Source of the DNA: an uncultured Chthonomonadaceae bacterium
GTDB taxonomy: Bacteria; Armatimonadota; Fimbriimonadia; Fimbriimonadales; Fimbriimonadaceae
Direction of reading: 5' to 3'
DNA length: 14,955 bases
NCBI GenBank assembly: GCA_946479035.1
Contig: CAMLDW010000051.1
Coordinates: 1-14,955, forward strand
This document shows, in pieces, positions 13,181 through 14,955 of this stretch. Within the stretch, counting starts at the first letter, position 1, and every line of letters begins with the position of its first letter. The translations under genes and the position numbers were made by a program. The notes under the pieces are model-generated. The model was not told the DNA's origin, searched no databases, and saw only the letters and a list, made by a program, of their open reading frames with translations.

Positions 13181-14167
13181 ATGGAACGTCCTCCGCTGGT
13201 CCACATCACGCTTGAGCGCGGCGCGCACGCCTGCGTCCGGAACTGCGCGCCCTACTGGCGCGCCATTAGGCGTCGCACGACAGTGCAGACGATCGACACC
13301 GTGATCGATCGGACGGAGTGGCCGCGCGGGATCTACCTCATGACCGGCCTCGACGGGATGAGCGAGCAGCAGCTCGCGCTTACCGCCTCGCTCTACGCAC
13401 GGCTGAAGAATACTCCCGAGTCTTGCGTGGTCCTGAATGAACCGACCCGGCTGTTCGGCCGCTACGCGCTGCTAAAGGAGCTTTGTAGGCGGGGGATCAA
13501 CGACTTCGACGTCCACCGCGTCGGAGACCTTCCGAGCGACGTTCGCTTTCCCGCGTTCGTGCGGTACGAGAGATACCACCGCGCCAACCTGACGGGGCTG
13601 CTGCGATCACAAACAGAGCTTGAAGACGCCTTGGCAAGGCTCTTGGTCGCTGGCGAAGAGGCGCATGAGCTGATCGTCGTCGAACACCTGGACTACAGGG
13701 ACCATGACGGCAACTTTCGCAAGTTCGGTGCGCAGAAGATCGGCCCTCACGTGTTCGGCAAGCACCTCATGGCCGGCCATCACTGGATGGTAAAGAGGAA
13801 GACGTCCACGCGCTCGGCAATCGGCCGCGACGAGCTCCCTTACGTCACTGAGTTTCCGCACTTCGACCTCTTGGCGCCGGTGTTCGAGCTCTCAGGCCAC
13901 GATTGGGCGCGCGTCGACTACTCCTTCTACAAAGGCCGGCTGCAGGTCTGGGAGATCAACGACAATCCGGAGATGGGCACAAAGTGGAGGCGGGACTTCG
14001 GTCGCAAAGAAGTCGGCCGCCGCACCTTTGCCAACTTCGAGCGCGCGTTCGCGGAAGTTGCCAAGGTCGTTCTGCCTGGGCCACCGATGGGATTCCGCTT
14101 CTCTGCCCTTGACGTGCTTGACGCTGCCCCGCCCGGGGCCCAATCAGAGCCTCGGGCCGCCGTGTAA
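13181..14167 (+). CDS. Uncharacterised ATP-grasp-like protein
   Basis: A 328-residue protein with features of the ATP-grasp superfamily but no assigned role. The N-terminal half has VLNEPTRLFGRYALLKEL at 84-101 and FPAFVRYERYH at 123-133, the place where ATP-grasp proteins bring lysines and acidic residues to the nucleotide. The C-terminal half has FRKFGAQKIGPHVFGKHL at 179-196, HHWMVKR at 200-206, and ARVDYSFYKGRLQVWEINDNPEMG at 243-266, where EINDNP matches the metal-binding E-x-N-x-N-P signature. Members catalyse carboxylate-amine or similar ATP-dependent ligations; the substrate is unknown. I chose ATG 13181 rather than 13166, which overlaps the -10. Its TAA stop forms part of the next gene's -10 element. 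Confidence 0.75.
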   Translation: MERPPLVHITLERGAHACVRNCAPYWRAIRRRTTVQTIDTVIDRTEWPRGIYLMTGLDGMSEQQLALTASLYARLKNTPESCVVLNEPTRLFGRYALLKELCRRGINDFDVHRVGDLPSDVRFPAFVRYERYHRANLTGLLRSQTELEDALARLLVAGEEAHELIVVEHLDYRDHDGNFRKFGAQKIGPHVFGKHLMAGHHWMVKRKTSTRSAIGRDELPYVTEFPHFDLLAPVFELSGHDWARVDYSFYKGRLQVWEINDNPEMGTKWRRDFGRKEVGRRTFANFERAFAEVAKVVLPGPPMGFRFSALDVLDAAPPGAQSEPRAAV

Positions 14168-14170
14168 CAT
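14165..14170 (+). promoter_or_regulatory. -10 element (TAACAT), leaderless start of the permease gene
   Basis: TAACAT ends six bases (CGGCAG) before the GTG at 14177, the same geometry as the rluD-like gene. Its first three bases are the TAA stop of the preceding gene. No useful Shine-Dalgarno lies in the nine bases between stop and GTG. Confidence 0.45.
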
Positions 14171-14176
14171 CGGCAG

Positions 14177-14953
14177 GTGCCGGCCCCGTTCCCCGAGTGG
14201 CTCCTCTTGCCCATCGGTGTCGTTGTAGGGCTCTTCGGCACGATGATCGGCGCGGGCGGCGGCTTCATCCTCGTTCCGCTGCTGTTGATCCTGGAGCCGA
14301 AGGTCGCTCCGGAGCGGATAACCGCGCTCTCCCTCGCCGTCGTCTTCTTCAATGCTGCTTCCGGCTCGTTCGCCTACGCGAAGATGAAGCGGATCGACTA
14401 TCGCGCTGCGTTCGCCTTCGCTTCCGCCACGGTACCCGGCGCAATCCTTGGCTCTTTGACGACGCAGCACATTCCGCGTGACGTTTTTCGTGTCGGCTTT
14501 GGCGTCCTCTTGCTCGCGGGGTCTGCTTTTCTGGTCTGGCGGCCCGAGCCGAACAAGTCCGAGAAGCAGGACGCTGCCGCCGAAGACAAGAAGCGCCCAC
14601 TGGTGCTCGGCGTCATCCTCAGCCTCTTCGTCGGCTTCTTCTCCAGCATGTTGGGAATAGGCGGCGGGATCGTTCACGTGCCCGCGCTCGTGCACTTGAT
14701 CGGGTTTTCTGTGCATGCCGCCACCGCGACCTCTCACATGGTGCTGGCGGTTTCCGCCCTTGTGGGAACCATCACGAACATCGCACAAGGCCACTTGGAC
14801 GGCCTGCTGACGCAGGTCGCGTGGGCTTCGGTCGGGGTCGTCGTTGGGGCCCAGATCGGTGCGCACCTCTCGAACCGCGTCCACGGCGCAGCGATCGTCC
14901 GGTCGCTCGGCGTCGCCCTCGCGCTCGTGGCCGCGCGCGTCCTTTGGCGATAG
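14177..14953 (+). CDS. TauE/SafE-family membrane permease
   Basis: A 258-residue polytopic membrane protein of the TauE/SafE (formerly DUF81) family, proposed exporters or importers of sulfonates, sulfite or related anions. The family's internal duplication is clear: GLFGTMIGAGGGFILVP at 19-35 and GFFSSMLGIGGGIVHVP at 153-169 begin the two halves, each with about four hydrophobic segments. A charged cytoplasmic linker joins them at about 123-141 (PEPNKSEKQDAAAEDKKR). Length is typical, so the gene is complete and ends two bases before the window edge. The GTG start fits the N-terminal topology and the nearby -10. The substrate cannot be told from sequence, and no sulfur-metabolism gene is adjacent. 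Confidence 0.9.
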   Translation: MPAPFPEWLLLPIGVVVGLFGTMIGAGGGFILVPLLLILEPKVAPERITALSLAVVFFNAASGSFAYAKMKRIDYRAAFAFASATVPGAILGSLTTQHIPRDVFRVGFGVLLLAGSAFLVWRPEPNKSEKQDAAAEDKKRPLVLGVILSLFVGFFSSMLGIGGGIVHVPALVHLIGFSVHAATATSHMVLAVSALVGTITNIAQGHLDGLLTQVAWASVGVVVGAQIGAHLSNRVHGAAIVRSLGVALALVAARVLWR

Positions 14954-14955
14954 CG

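Overview
The window is about 15 kb of chromosomal DNA from a GC-rich, free-living bacterium. The gene content is housekeeping plus a few secreted or poorly characterised proteins; I see no phage, insertion sequence, CRISPR array, tRNA or rRNA. The phylum cannot be fixed from sequence reading alone. The mix of a VPS10/BNR-repeat secreted protein, a bacterial translin-family protein, and an ffh-rpsP-khpA-rimM-obg-nadD-rsfS gene order suggests a deep-branching lineage such as Armatimonadota. That is a low-confidence guess.

Layout. (i) 1-2322, minus strand: a calcineurin-like metallophosphoesterase, an acyl-CoA dehydrogenase, and the N-terminus of a secreted protein cut by the window edge. (ii) 2436-5030, plus strand: a large secreted Asp-box (BNR/VPS10-type) propeller protein, followed by a strong 14-bp hairpin. 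(iii) 5158-5388, minus strand: a small membrane protein with an Arg/Ser hexamer-repeat region. (iv) 5496-10939, plus strand: a tightly packed run of ffh, rpsP, khpA, rimM, obg, nadD, rsfS and a TPR-plus-membrane protein. This is protein targeting, ribosome assembly and NAD synthesis in one cluster, with 4-bp or zero-gap junctions after rpsP. (v) 13132-10936, minus strand: an rluD-like pseudouridine synthase, a radC-family gene and a translin-family gene, again with overlapping ends. The translin gene's stop interlocks with the stop of the plus-strand operon. (vi) 13181-14953, plus strand: an uncharacterised ATP-grasp-like protein and a TauE/SafE permease.

The most striking signal is regulatory. 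Genes that begin transcription units (VPS10, acyl-CoA dehydrogenase, ffh, rluD, the ATP-grasp gene, the permease) lack a Shine-Dalgarno sequence. Each instead has a TANNNT -10 hexamer ending only 6-13 bases before the start codon. Several operon-internal genes (rpsP, obg, radC) do have a Shine-Dalgarno. This points to leaderless or near-leaderless transcription at many unit-leading genes. The other main items are the translin-family protein with an altered acidic site, a C(UCCG)G tetraloop hairpin before rpsP, and the absence of trmD and rplS from the usual rpsP-rimM neighbourhood.
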